From Acidimicrobiaceae bacterium (lineage in GTDB: Bacteria > Actinomycetota > Acidimicrobiia > Acidimicrobiales > Palsa-688): a stretch of 64,000 nt of DNA. The stretch is from positions 24,431-88,430 of the forward strand of contig PMWT01000110.1 in the NCBI GenBank assembly GCA_003166025.1. Direction: 5' to 3'. Position numbers and translations under genes: made by a program. Positions 14,433-24,619 of this stretch are shown in pieces (the stretch's first letter is position 1; each line of letters starts with the position of its first letter). The notes beneath the pieces were generated by a model. That model saw only the letters and a program-made list of their open reading frames with translations. It ran no database searches and had not been told where the DNA came from.

Positions 14433-15157
14433 TCCCGCACGGCCAGCTGCACGATGCACGCGACCGGCTCGTCGGTCACGAACGGTTCCAGGCCGGCGAC
14501 GTCCAGGGGAGAGTCCAGACGCTCGACAGTAGCCTTGAGCATGCCGAGGTGGATGCCGCAAACCACGGCGCGGGACTCGTAAGCCACCTCCCGGAACGGG
14601 CAATGGTGCAGCACGATCCGGTCGGCGACGCGGTCCGGCTCGGGCTCGAACCCGAGCTGCTTGAGCAAGTCGACGGCGACGGCCATGGTCTCGTCCGCAG
14701 AGAGCCGCTGCGTCGGCAAGGCCACGTGGCTCAGCACCGTCGCCCATCTACGGCCGGCCCGCAACGCCTCGTTGGGCACGTCCGGCAGCGCGGAGAGCTG
14801 TTGGGCGAGGAGACGGGCCAGTTCGCGGTAACTGACGCCAGCCTCCCCGGCCCGGCCATCAAGCAAGCTCCGGGTGGGCGCCGCCATCTCGTAGAGAACG
14901 CGGGGGCGGCCCCTCCGGGAACGGTCTTCGGTCCGTCGCTCCACCAGGCCAACGGAACATAGGACTTCGAGGTGGACCCGGGCCGTGTTGGGGTGCAAGC
15001 CGACCGAAGCGCCCGCTTCGACGGCGTCGAGCGGACCGCCCACCTGGTGCAGAGCTGCCAGCAGCGCCTGGCGGCTCTCCCCCGCCAGTGCCCGGTAAGT
15101 CGCCCGCTGCCCGCTCGCCGGCGCAGGTACCGGGGCAACGGCGTCCATCAGCGACAT
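14429..15157 (-). CDS. winged-HTH transcriptional regulator with C-terminal Cys residues (SufR/ArsR-like)
   Basis: N-terminal HTH (ALLAALHQVGGPLDAVEAGASVGLHPNTARVHLEVLCSVGLVERR); C-terminal HHCPFREVAYESRAVVCGIHLG...ACIVQL; overlaps moaA by 4 bp. Confidence 0.8.
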   Translation of the reverse strand: MSLMDAVAPVPAPASGQRATYRALAGESRQALLAALHQVGGPLDAVEAGASVGLHPNTARVHLEVLCSVGLVERRTEDRSRRGRPRVLYEMAAPTRSLLDGRAGEAGVSYRELARLLAQQLSALPDVPNEALRAGRRWATVLSHVALPTQRLSADETMAVAVDLLKQLGFEPEPDRVADRIVLHHCPFREVAYESRAVVCGIHLGMLKATVERLDSPLDVAGLEPFVTDEPVACIVQLAVRE

Positions 15158-15337
15158 GGTTGCATTATTACTCGCCTACGCAATGAATAACCAGCCGTCA
15201 TTATCTAGGGGCCGTACGGCCCTAGGTAAGCGCCACTTGGGACTGGTTGAGTAGCCCCTGAAAGCCCGACGGGAGGTGATGCAGAGCATGGCCAAGACCC
15301 CGCGGGCCAGCAACGACAAGAGAACAGAGGTCCCAAG

Positions 15338-17848
15338 ATGAGCTTGTCGAGACGTGCCTTTCTCGGCGGGAGCGCCGCGGCCGTGGGCGGGTTGGCGCTG
15401 GCTGACCACCTGCGGTTCTTCCGACCGCTCTCGGCGGACGCGGCGGCGGCCGAACTCAGCGGGTCTGGGGCGGTAGCGACGGGCAAAGAGCTCGTCTACC
15501 GGACCGGGCACTCCAACAACTGCGACGGCGCCTGTGGCCACCTGGTCCACGTGGTCGACGGAAGGGTGACAATGGTAGGCCCGGCGGCCTGGGGCACCAA
15601 GACGGTCTCGGGCGCTCCGGCCCCAACGTTCCACCCGCGCATCTGTGCCCGTGGCCTCTCCCAGATCTCCAACACCTACAGCCCGGACCGGATCAAGTAC
15701 CCCTACAAGCGGGTCGGCGCCCGAGGCTCGGGCAAGTGGGAACGCATCAGCTGGGACGAAGCCACGTCTCTCATCGCCGAGAACTTCACCCGCATCCAGG
15801 CGAAATACGGCAAGCCCTCGGTCTGGGTCGCCCCTTACACCGGTTCCCTGGCCCTGATCGAAGGCGTCGTGGGAGCGGGTTTCCGCTTCGCCAGCGTCAT
15901 CGGGGCCTCGGCGGGCGACTCAGAGGGCGACAACGAAGGCGACTCGGCCACACCGGCGGGATGGAACTATGTTCTCGTCGACCCGGACAACCCGGCTAAC
16001 GGCGGGGGCTTTTTCACCGGCCACGAGTCGGTGGACTTCCTCAGCGCCAAGACCATCGTGTTCTGGGCCAATAACGTCGCCGAGACGTCGCTGCCGGACT
16101 GGCGGGTCATGGTCGACGCCCGCGACCAAAACGGCACCCAGTTGATCTCGATCGACCCGAGGTTCACTGTTACCTCCGCCGCCAGCGACCAATGGCTGCC
16201 CATCCGGCCCGGCGCGGACACCGCCCTCATCGACGGGCTCATCAACTACGTGCTGGCCAACGACCTGTACGACGCCGACTACGTTCGCGCCTACACCGTC
16301 GGGCCGTACCTGGTCGACCCCAGGACCAAGGGGTGGCTGCGGGCCAAGGAATTCATAGCCGGCGCCAAGGGCAAAGCCGGCGAGGACTATGTCGTCCTCG
16401 ACGAGGCCGACGGGAAGGTCAAAGCGGCCAGTGACCCCACCCTAAAGTCGCCCGCCCTGCTCGGTACCCACACCGTGGGCCACCTACAGGCGCGCCCAGC
16501 CCTGCAGGCCCTGGTCGATGCCGTGGCCCCGTTCACGCCCGAGTACACGTCCCAGCTCACCGACCTGCCGGCGGCGCAGATCATCTCCCTGGCCCAAACC
16601 TGGGGCACGGTCAAGCCTCTGGCCGTCCGGGTCGGGTTCGGCCTCTCCCACTGGTACCACGGCGACCTCCACATGCAGGGCCTGCTGACCCTCCAGGCCA
16701 TCACCGGGAACATCGGGGTGCACGGGGGGGGCGTCACCACCTTCGCCGGTGGCATCACGACGACGGCCTTTGATTTCGGCCACTTCTGGAACCCCACGGG
16801 CAAGCCCTACACGGTCCTCGAGCCGATGGACTTCTGCGACGCCGTAGAGCACGACAAACCGTTCCCGGTCCGGGCGGCCTGGTTCATGATCGACAACTTC
16901 GCCCAACAGATGTCGGACCGCAACCGCGTGGTACAGGCCATGAACGACCTCGAGTTTTGCGTGGTGTCCGACTACGTGCTCTCGGCCACCGCCGACATCG
17001 CCGACGTGGTCCTCCCGGCCTGTACTTATCTCGAAAAAACCGACCTGCTGTCGTCGAACAACTTCTACCTCCAGTACATGCCGAAGATCATCGACCCGCT
17101 CTTCGAGTCGAAGTCGGATCTCGACGCCATACGCATGATCGCCCAGAAGATGGGCGTGGGACAGTACTTCGACAAGTCCCCCGACGAGTACCTGCGCCAG
17201 ATCATGCATATGGGCCAGGCCGACGCCGACCCCACGGTAAAGGGGCTCACCTGGGAACAGCTCACTACGGACACGGTGCACCTGAACACCGACCCGCTCC
17301 CCTACGTACCGTTCTTCAACAAGCAGTTCCCGACCAAGAGCGGCAAGATCGAGTTTTACGTCGAGATGCTGGTCCCCTTCGACCAGGAGCTCGCCGTGCA
17401 CAAGGAGCCGATAGAGGCGTCGCCCACCAACCCGCTGTACGAGAAGTTCCCTCTCGTGTTCCTCTCGACCCACACCAAGTTCCGCACCCACTCCCAGTAC
17501 GTGAACCTCCCCTGGCTGAAAGAAGTCAACAACGGTGGCCAAGGCTTCTTGGAGATCAACCCCAAGGACAGCGCCTCGCGCGGTATCTCCGAGGGTGAGG
17601 TGGTGAGGGTGTTCAACAACCGCGGCCAAATGAAGGTGCGGGCCAGGCTGACTGAGTCCATGAAGCCCGGCGTGGTCAATTGCTACCAGGGCGGCTGGGA
17701 CACCATCAAGGTCAAGCACTATATCGAGGGTCACCCCAACAACCTGACCCACCAGATCGCCAAGCCGGCGCAGGCCCTGATCCCCAATTTCCCTTCCAAC
17801 GCCGCATACTACGACTGCTTGGTCCAAGTCGAGCGAGTGGAGGACTGA
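15338..17848 (+). CDS. molybdopterin oxidoreductase catalytic subunit (DMSO reductase superfamily), Tat signal
   Basis: SRRAFLGGSAAAVGG Tat signal; HSNNCDGACGH...RICARG FeS ligands; long molybdopterin-binding body; followed by FeS, NrfD and TorD genes. Confidence 0.93.
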   Translation: MSLSRRAFLGGSAAAVGGLALADHLRFFRPLSADAAAAELSGSGAVATGKELVYRTGHSNNCDGACGHLVHVVDGRVTMVGPAAWGTKTVSGAPAPTFHPRICARGLSQISNTYSPDRIKYPYKRVGARGSGKWERISWDEATSLIAENFTRIQAKYGKPSVWVAPYTGSLALIEGVVGAGFRFASVIGASAGDSEGDNEGDSATPAGWNYVLVDPDNPANGGGFFTGHESVDFLSAKTIVFWANNVAETSLPDWRVMVDARDQNGTQLISIDPRFTVTSAASDQWLPIRPGADTALIDGLINYVLANDLYDADYVRAYTVGPYLVDPRTKGWLRAKEFIAGAKGKAGEDYVVLDEADGKVKAASDPTLKSPALLGTHTVGHLQARPALQALVDAVAPFTPEYTSQLTDLPAAQIISLAQTWGTVKPLAVRVGFGLSHWYHGDLHMQGLLTLQAITGNIGVHGGGVTTFAGGITTTAFDFGHFWNPTGKPYTVLEPMDFCDAVEHDKPFPVRAAWFMIDNFAQQMSDRNRVVQAMNDLEFCVVSDYVLSATADIADVVLPACTYLEKTDLLSSNNFYLQYMPKIIDPLFESKSDLDAIRMIAQKMGVGQYFDKSPDEYLRQIMHMGQADADPTVKGLTWEQLTTDTVHLNTDPLPYVPFFNKQFPTKSGKIEFYVEMLVPFDQELAVHKEPIEASPTNPLYEKFPLVFLSTHTKFRTHSQYVNLPWLKEVNNGGQGFLEINPKDSASRGISEGEVVRVFNNRGQMKVRARLTESMKPGVVNCYQGGWDTIKVKHYIEGHPNNLTHQIAKPAQALIPNFPSNAAYYDCLVQVERVED

Positions 17849-17853
17849 CGCAA

Positions 17854-18585
17854 ATGGCCGCGAAAAACCACCCTACGACCCCTCACCATGCCATGGTCAT
17901 CGACACCAGCCGGTGCATCGGCTGCTGGGCCTGCGCCGTGGGCTGTAAGCAGGTCAACAACGAACCTTTGGGGTTTTGGTGGAACCGGGTGCTAACCACC
18001 GCTCCCAACCAGTCGACGGCACTGAAGGAACCGGCCAGCGAGAACATCGATGTGCCCTGGGGGATCTTCCCGAACGTGGAGCTGGCTTATCTGCCCGTCG
18101 CCTGCCAGCACTGCAACGACGCCCCGTGCGTGAAGGTGTGCCCGGTGCAGGCGACTTTCCGTCGCGACGACGGCACCGTCCTGGTGGACTACCAACGTTG
18201 CATCGGTTGCCGGTACTGCATGGCGGCCTGCCCCTACGGAGTGCGCATCTTCAACTGGGGCGACGCCGAGTACGCGCCGGGAGGTGCCGTGGGTTACGGG
18301 AAGGACTACGTGACCGAGGGCCACCTGGTGTTCGAGCCCGAACGCCCCAAAGGCGTAGTGGAGAAATGCACGTTCTGCGTCGAGCGCATCGACGTAGGCG
18401 AAGAGCCCTTCTGCGTCGAGGTGTGCCCGATGGGTGCCCGCGTCTTCGGTGACCTCAACGACCCCGAAAGCGAAGTCAGCCAGCTCGTGAACGACAGTGG
18501 CGGGGCTCAGTTGCACCCCGAGCTGGGCACTGACCCGAATGTCTATTACCTGCCCATCCGCAAGCGCGTGGCGAGCGAGAGCTGA
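17854..18585 (+). CDS. 4x[4Fe-4S] electron transfer subunit (DmsB/PsrB type)
   Basis: CIGCWACAVGC, CQHCNDAPCVKVCP, CIGCRYCMAACPYG, CTFCVERIDVGEEPFCVEVCPMGA. Confidence 0.93.
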   Translation: MAAKNHPTTPHHAMVIDTSRCIGCWACAVGCKQVNNEPLGFWWNRVLTTAPNQSTALKEPASENIDVPWGIFPNVELAYLPVACQHCNDAPCVKVCPVQATFRRDDGTVLVDYQRCIGCRYCMAACPYGVRIFNWGDAEYAPGGAVGYGKDYVTEGHLVFEPERPKGVVEKCTFCVERIDVGEEPFCVEVCPMGARVFGDLNDPESEVSQLVNDSGGAQLHPELGTDPNVYYLPIRKRVASES

Positions 18586-18597
18586 GGAGGCTAAACC

Positions 18598-19848
18598 ATG
18601 ACCAGTCCTGCTATACCTCTCCCCGTCACAGCCGACGGCGCCGGTACCCGGCGGCTGGGGGGCCGCCTGTGGTACGCGGTGCTCACTGCCGCGGCCGCCT
18701 TCGGGCTGGCGGCGTGGATCTACGAACTAGAAAAGGGCCTTTCCTCCACGGGCATGCGCGATGTCGTGTCCTGGGGGATGTACATCTTCACATTTGCTTT
18801 CTTCATCGGCTTGTCCGCCGGAGGCCTGATAATGGCCTCGAGCGCGGAGGTGTTCGGGATCAAGGCCCTCAAGCCCCTCTCCCGGCTAGGGGTGCTTTCG
18901 GCCGCCGCCTGCGTGAGCGTGGCCGCGCTCATGATCATCCCCGACCTCGGCCGGCCCGACCGGATCCTCAACATTTTCGTCCACCCCAACTGGAGCTCCC
19001 CGCTGATCTGGGACATCCTCATAATCTCCGTCTACTTCGTTTTCTCCGTTGTGGACCTGGCTGTTCTGCACCAGCATGAGGCGGAGCCGACCAAGCTGCG
19101 CCGCACGGCCAGGGCCCTCGCCTATGTAGGGCTCCCGACTGCGGTGCTGCTCCATTCCGTAACGGCCTGGATCTTCGGCCTTCAGATCGCCCGGACGTGG
19201 TGGAACACGGCCCTCATGGCCCCATTGTTCGTCGTTTCCGCCATCCTGTCAGGCACTGCTCTCGTGACGCTCCTCGCCCTGGCCAGCGAACGCTGGGCCG
19301 GTTTCAGCCTGCCGGCTCAGACAAAAAGCTGGCTGCGCGGCTTTATCACCGTCGCCCTGATCATCGACCTGTTCTTCGTCGGCTGTGATTACATCACTGT
19401 CCTGTGGGGCAACGTGCCCGCCGACCGCTCAGCCCTCAACCTCGTGCTGCCCGGTGGCGCCTGGTCGTGGACCTTCTGGGGCGAATGGACCGTCGGTGGC
19501 GTGGTGCCGCTCTTGTTCCTGCTGGTGCCCCGCCTGCGCCGCCTGCCCGGTGCGCTCGGCCTGGCCGCCTTCCTCGCCATAGTGGGGGTCTACATCTTCC
19601 GCATCGAGCTTGTCGTGATCGGCTTCGTCAACCCGCTCACGCAGTACCCGCCCGGGAACGCCGTCGGCACCTATAACCCGGCGACCTCGTCGTTCCAGCT
19701 CGCCGGCCATTATGCCCCTACCTGGGTCGAGTACGGGATCGTGATAGGCCTCGTCGCCCTGTTCGCCGGCATGGTCACTTTCGGCTACCAGAGGCTCAGG
19801 ATGGCAAGCGCGCCAGCGCGCCCCGGCCGGCCGGCTCCAGACAAGTGA
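18598..19848 (+). CDS. nrfD: NrfD/PsrC-family membrane anchor subunit
   Basis: Polytopic 416 aa protein, WGMYIFTFAFFIGLSAGGLIMAS; operon position. Confidence 0.88.
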   Translation: MTSPAIPLPVTADGAGTRRLGGRLWYAVLTAAAAFGLAAWIYELEKGLSSTGMRDVVSWGMYIFTFAFFIGLSAGGLIMASSAEVFGIKALKPLSRLGVLSAAACVSVAALMIIPDLGRPDRILNIFVHPNWSSPLIWDILIISVYFVFSVVDLAVLHQHEAEPTKLRRTARALAYVGLPTAVLLHSVTAWIFGLQIARTWWNTALMAPLFVVSAILSGTALVTLLALASERWAGFSLPAQTKSWLRGFITVALIIDLFFVGCDYITVLWGNVPADRSALNLVLPGGAWSWTFWGEWTVGGVVPLLFLLVPRLRRLPGALGLAAFLAIVGVYIFRIELVVIGFVNPLTQYPPGNAVGTYNPATSSFQLAGHYAPTWVEYGIVIGLVALFAGMVTFGYQRLRMASAPARPGRPAPDK

Positions 19849-20552
19849 CAGACCGGGACAGAGTTACGACGGTCGCCCTCGAGGCCCGCCCCCGGGACCA
19901 CGGTGCGGCACCGGAGGCGGGCGGTCCCGGCGGCTCCGGACGCGGCTGCGGGCTGGACGAGGCCACCGCGGTGGCGGCCCTCCAACTGCTTGCTCACTGG
20001 TGGAGCCGGCCGGTGGCCAAGGAGGTCACCACTTGGTCCGGCGCCGCCGAAATCGAAGCAGAAGTCCGCAGCCGTATGCCCGAGGGGAAGGTGGACCTGC
20101 TCCTGAGCTCGGGGGGCGGAGATCGGACGGGCTTGCTGGACGAGCACGAACGTCTCTTCGTCGGCCCAGGACCGGTCCCGTGCCCTCCCTATGAGTCGTT
20201 TTGGCGTGAGGACGTGCCCATCGATATCCGCCGCAGCCTCATGGGCCCGTGCACAGCCGAACTGCGCCAGCTCTATGCGGTGCTCGGCCTGGAGATGGCA
20301 CCAGCCCCCGGCGAGATGCCTGACCATGTCGCCGTCGAGCTCGAGGCCCTCGCCTACGCCATCTCCTTGCCGGCCGCCCAGGCACAGGCCCGAGCGCTTT
20401 TCGCCGACCACCTACGGCGGTGGCTCCCCCGGCTGTGCCGGGCCGTGGCCCACGAGACGGAGAGCGATTTCTACCGCGACCTGGCCGAGACCACGCTGGC
20501 CTGGACGGGGCCGCTCCAGAGTTACATCGAGCTACTCGACCCGGGCTCATGA
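19845..20552 (+). CDS. TorD/DmsD-family molybdoenzyme chaperone
   Basis: LDEHERLFVGPGPVPCPPYESFWRED, DHVAVELEALAYA; GTG start overlapping the NrfD stop. Confidence 0.85.
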   Translation: MTDRDRVTTVALEARPRDHGAAPEAGGPGGSGRGCGLDEATAVAALQLLAHWWSRPVAKEVTTWSGAAEIEAEVRSRMPEGKVDLLLSSGGGDRTGLLDEHERLFVGPGPVPCPPYESFWREDVPIDIRRSLMGPCTAELRQLYAVLGLEMAPAPGEMPDHVAVELEALAYAISLPAAQAQARALFADHLRRWLPRLCRAVAHETESDFYRDLAETTLAWTGPLQSYIELLDPGS

Positions 20553-22141
20553 CCGTCGGGGGCAGCACCAAGGCCACGGCGTGCGCTGCCGCGGCGGGCG
20601 CCGTCCTGGTCTGCTCCGACGTCTTCGACCATCAGCCCGTTGAGCTGTCGGCGGAGATGATCTGCGCCGCCCTCCGCCACCACAGCCCCGAAGTAAGGGT
20701 GTTCGTCGTGCCGGAGCTCTGTTCGCCGTTGTCAGGCCTGCCCGCGACCGTGCGTGCCCTCGGGGCCGGACGGGTGGTCGTCGGCTGCCGGCGGGGTCAT
20801 GCCCGACGGCAGAAGATCCTGGGGTCCCTGCGCGATGCCGGCGTCAACCCGGCCGCCGCCCAAGTCGTCGACCTTATGCCCGGCGCGCTGGCTCGACCGC
20901 AGGACGTCGCCGAGCAGTCCGTCGCCAGGCTGCGGGCGGCGTTGGCCCGGGTGTCCGGCGCTGACGTCAGCGCGCCGGTAAGGGACGCGGGGGCGGTGCT
21001 CGGCCCGGGCCGCGTCTCCCGCCGCGACCTGTTCGGCCTTGGTCACCTTGGTCACCTTGGTCGCCGCCCGGTCGCCGCCTGGACGGCAGACCTTTGTCAG
21101 GGGCGGGGATCGTCACGACTGTGTGCCCAAAGTTGCCCGTCCCAAGCCTTGTCGGCGGCGGGGCCAGGCGTCTCGGTTGACGCCGCTTCGTGCCGGGGGT
21201 GCGGGGCCTGTGTGGCCGCTTGCCGCTCGGGGGCCATGTCGCTGAGCGGGGCTTCGATGGCCGAGCTCGAGGCAGCAGCCGGCGCGCTGGTCGAGGACGC
21301 CGTCCGGCTCGGCCTCGGGGTGGCGATCGTGTGCTCCTCGGCCGTTGCCAAGGTCGCCCTGGGGGGACCGTGGCTGGCGCTAGAAGTGCCGTCGCTCGAA
21401 ATGGTGACCACGGGTTGGCTGCTCGAGATCGTTGCCGCCGGAGCCATGGTGACGGTACGGAGCTGCGGGGAGGGCGCCTGCCGCCGCCGCGGGGCCGAGC
21501 TAGCCCGCCTGAGCGGCGATGTGGTCGGCAAGGTCGCCCCCGGGCGCCGGGGCCTGGTCGTCGTACCGGGCGAAGGTCCCAGCCCGCGCGATGGGGCAGG
21601 TACACCGCTCGAGGTAGGGCGGCGGCGCGGACATGGGCTGGCGGTGGAACTTCACGAGCCCGGGGCGACGGTCCGAGCGATGTCGGCGCTCGCCGAGCAC
21701 ACAGGCCCCTGGCAGTTGGTTTCATCCGTCGCTCCGCTGGGCGACGTCGTCATCGATGTTGCCCGTTGTTCGGCGTGCCGCGCTTGCCTGACGGCCTGCC
21801 CGACGGGCGCTATCTCCGCACCGGGACGCCAAGAAGATGGGGCGATGGTGCTGAACTTCGACGCCTCGGCCTGCCCGGCCTGCGGAGCCTGTGCCTCGTC
21901 GTGCCCCGAGGGCGCTCTGTCCCTGCACCGGGCGATCGGCTCGTCTTGCCTCCCGGGGGGCCGGCGGACGGTCGCCCAGGTCGCCGGGGGTAAGCGGTGC
22001 GCGTCGTGCGGGGAACCAGTAGGAGCGGGACTGGTCGCCAACGCCGTCGCCGCCAAACTGGCCGCGTCCCACCCCGTCATCGCCAGTCGGCTCCTGTCAG
22101 GTGAGGATCTCTGCCCGGATTGCCGGCTCGGCGCACCATAG
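20549..22141 (+). CDS. multi-cluster ferredoxin-type protein with N-terminal MvhD/FlpD-like region
   Basis: ATGA overlap with torD; CRGCGACVAACRSG, CSACRACLTACPTG, CPACGACASSCPEG, C-terminal CASC...CPDC pair. Confidence 0.75.
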   Translation: MTVGGSTKATACAAAAGAVLVCSDVFDHQPVELSAEMICAALRHHSPEVRVFVVPELCSPLSGLPATVRALGAGRVVVGCRRGHARRQKILGSLRDAGVNPAAAQVVDLMPGALARPQDVAEQSVARLRAALARVSGADVSAPVRDAGAVLGPGRVSRRDLFGLGHLGHLGRRPVAAWTADLCQGRGSSRLCAQSCPSQALSAAGPGVSVDAASCRGCGACVAACRSGAMSLSGASMAELEAAAGALVEDAVRLGLGVAIVCSSAVAKVALGGPWLALEVPSLEMVTTGWLLEIVAAGAMVTVRSCGEGACRRRGAELARLSGDVVGKVAPGRRGLVVVPGEGPSPRDGAGTPLEVGRRRGHGLAVELHEPGATVRAMSALAEHTGPWQLVSSVAPLGDVVIDVARCSACRACLTACPTGAISAPGRQEDGAMVLNFDASACPACGACASSCPEGALSLHRAIGSSCLPGGRRTVAQVAGGKRCASCGEPVGAGLVANAVAAKLAASHPVIASRLLSGEDLCPDCRLGAP

Positions 22142-22155
22142 CGCCTCCCTCAAAA

Positions 22156-22389
22156 TTAACTCTGGGCCTCAAGCTCATCGGCCAGTTCCTGGGCGAGGCG
22201 GCTGGCTTCCCCCGGACCAACGCCCGCACGCGCTGCCAACCAGCAGGAGATAGGAGCGGCCGTACGCTCGGAGGCATGGGCAGCGGTCCCCGCCAGCTCG
22301 AGAAGGCGGTCCTTCTCTTCCTCGCTCGGAGGGGCAATGCCGAGCTTGGTGGCGAAAAGTTCGGTCCATTCTCCTGCGGTCAGGGTCAT
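22156..22389 (-). CDS. DUF6457-like small protein
   Basis: MTLTAGEWTELFATKLGIAPPSEEEKDRLLELAGTAAHASERTAAPISCWLAARAG; resembles DUF6457, recalled as found near Mo cofactor genes. Confidence 0.6.
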   Translation of the reverse strand: MTLTAGEWTELFATKLGIAPPSEEEKDRLLELAGTAAHASERTAAPISCWLAARAGVGPGEASRLAQELADELEAQS

Positions 22390-22467
22390 GGCTCAGACCG
22401 TAGCCGAGGGCGGGCGCGTTAGCCGTTGCGGACGTGGCAGCCTGGAGGCGAGAAGGAGGGCCGGGCC

Positions 22468-22824
22468 ATGGCCAACCTGTACGAGGACCGATGGATCACC
22501 TGCGGAGACGATGAGATCCGGGCCCGCTGGTACTACCTGTGGGGTACGAAACGTATCCCGTACCGGTCAGTGCGCGGTATCAGAAGGGTGCAGCTGACTG
22601 CCATCAGAGGAAAGCCCAGGATCTGGGGCACGGCCAACCCGCGCTACTGGGCCAGCCTGGACCCGCGAAGAGCGACGAAGCAGACTGCCCTCATCCTCGA
22701 CCTGGGCCGGTTCGTCCGCCCCTTCCTCACCCCCGACGACCCCGACACCTTCGAAAGGGTGGTCCGGGAACGAGCGCACCTCGGTGACAGCGCCGGCCAG
22801 ACCACCCTGGGCCCGATCGTCTGA
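22468..22824 (+). CDS. small hypothetical protein, possibly PH-like
   Basis: MANLYEDRWITCGDDEIRARWYYLWGTKRIPYRSVRGIRRV... Confidence 0.6.
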   Translation: MANLYEDRWITCGDDEIRARWYYLWGTKRIPYRSVRGIRRVQLTAIRGKPRIWGTANPRYWASLDPRRATKQTALILDLGRFVRPFLTPDDPDTFERVVRERAHLGDSAGQTTLGPIV

Positions 22825-23357
22825 TCACGACGGTCTACCCCGGCACGTGGTCATCCCCAGGGACAGCGGCACCGATGAGACGAACAGTCTCCGGTTTCTC
22901 ACGTCAGATACCTCTCATCAGCTCAGGGAAAGGGTCCCGACGATGAACCTTGGCACGTCTTTGTGAGTGGTTGTCGACCGACTTGTGATGGTTCTGTGAA
23001 GGCCGTAGTCAGTTCCCTGAAGCGTCAGTCGGCGCCGGCTGGTGCAGGCGCTAGCCGAGCGCACCGAGGTCCACCTGGCGGTGAAGGGAAGGAACTCCTA
23101 TTCGCGCAAGCGCGTCAAGGTCACGTATCGGTAGCCCCTGAGCGCGTCCGGGCCTTTTCTGCGTCAGCAAGAATCATGGCGATCACCCGAGCTCGCACAT
23201 ATGTACTCAACGGCCAACGAGCCCCACACACCCGATGACCGCTGCTCTTAGCCGAAGCGGCTCTCGCCGACCGAGTGCAACAATCTCAACCTCATCCATG
23301 GCGGCGATCACGCTCTCTTTTTCACGTCTTTGGGCGAACCGGGTCTGCATCCTCTGG

Positions 23358-24000
23358 TCATCCCTTTCCCTTTGTCGCCGCTACCCGCAGGAGGTGGACG
23401 ACCTGGGAAGTAGGAGGGCTGCCGAGGTCCCCGTAGCCGAAAAGCATCACGGCCTGGCCCATGCGCGCCCGGTCGAGGACATAGACGATGGGGATCCCCT
23501 CGATCGTCCCGGACATGTCGTAGGCCACCGAAGCGTGCCCCACCTGGGGTAGGTTCGATAGTGAAGACCACGGTTTTGCTGTTGTCGGTGCCGGTCACCC
23601 TGTGGCAGTTAGAGAGCACGGCGTTGACCGTCCTCCAGGTCGTTGTGGCCACCGAGGCCGACGCCCAGGAACCGAGCAGCTCCACCACTTCGGGTATCCC
23701 GTCGCCAGCCCTGAACCCCACCTGGCCGTGGTGGTAAGGGTGGCGCTTCGCCGAGCTGTCATGGACGTTGGTACATCTTGTGAACGAGCCCGAACCCGAC
23801 GACGGTGGGGCCACGGCCCAGCCGACTGGCATGTCCGAAAGCGATAGCGGCCACGGGGTGACGGGGGGCCCGGTGGGTGAGGCGATGGTGGGTGAGGCCA
23901 CTGCCAGCGCGGCCAGGACGATTGTGGTGGCGGCAACTCGGGCGCCCCTGGCGATAGCTCTTGGCCCAGACAGTAGCCCAGCCGGGGGCGGGTCTTTTAG
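23358..24000 (-). pseudogene. secreted hypothetical protein with a frameshift near 23540
   Basis: Upstream frame ...RVAATTIVLAALAVASPTIA...NCHRVTGTDNSKTVVFTIEPT continues in another frame as QVGHASVAYDMSGTIEGIPIVYVLDRARMGQAVMLFGYGDLGSPPTSQVVHLLRVAATKGKG. Confidence 0.55.
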
Positions 24001-24518
24001 CTGGGAGGGGCTGCGTCGACGTACCAGCGGCCGGCGACCTGGACGCACGGGATGGGGCTGAAGGCGTTGGAGTTGGGATTGGCGGCGGCGGAATAAGCGG
24101 CAGCGAAACTGCGCGTAGGTCCGGGCATCCCCAGCTTCGGCTTTTCGCTCGACTGGCAAGGCCCAGCGCTGGGGGGAGGGCAGATATGCCCAGTGATCTC
24201 CACCAGAGCCCGTGTGTTCTGCGTCACGGTGCCCCGCACAGCGACCGACCCATGGAGGCGGAAGTGCTCGGCGTCGAGCTTGCTACTTGCTTGGAGGCAG
24301 ATCGCGTAGAAGTTGGGCCGGAAGTACGGGCACGAAGCGGGCCAGTCGCCGGCCAGCTCGTTGTCGACCACTCCTCGAGCAGCGGCCGCCGGGCTGAGCG
24401 CTCCTAGGGCACCAGACGCACCAGCCAGCGCCGTGGCGGTGGCCAAGCCGGTCGTTATGAACGCGGCGCACGCCATAGGCAAGGCGAAGTGCCGGTAGGA
24501 CCTCCGCTCGCGGGTCAT
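23997..24518 (-). CDS. secreted hypothetical protein
   Basis: Signal-peptide-like N-terminus; 173 aa with Cys residues. Confidence 0.55.
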   Translation of the reverse strand: MTRERRSYRHFALPMACAAFITTGLATATALAGASGALGALSPAAAARGVVDNELAGDWPASCPYFRPNFYAICLQASSKLDAEHFRLHGSVAVRGTVTQNTRALVEITGHICPPPSAGPCQSSEKPKLGMPGPTRSFAAAYSAAANPNSNAFSPIPCVQVAGRWYVDAAPPS

Positions 24519-24619
24519 AGGGACGCCCCGACTTTAGCCCTACGCAGGCAATCCGTGCTCGCCAATAAGGGCGTTGATGGCGACAACCGGCAGGCCGGCA
24601 CCCGATGTATGCGGTCCCT

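Noticed and set aside
13317-14582. 421 aa plus-strand ORF
   Set aside because: Antisense to moaA, whose radical SAM motifs are unambiguous.
16484-17827. 447 aa minus-strand ORF
   Set aside because: Antisense to the well-supported Mo-oxidoreductase gene; no motifs.
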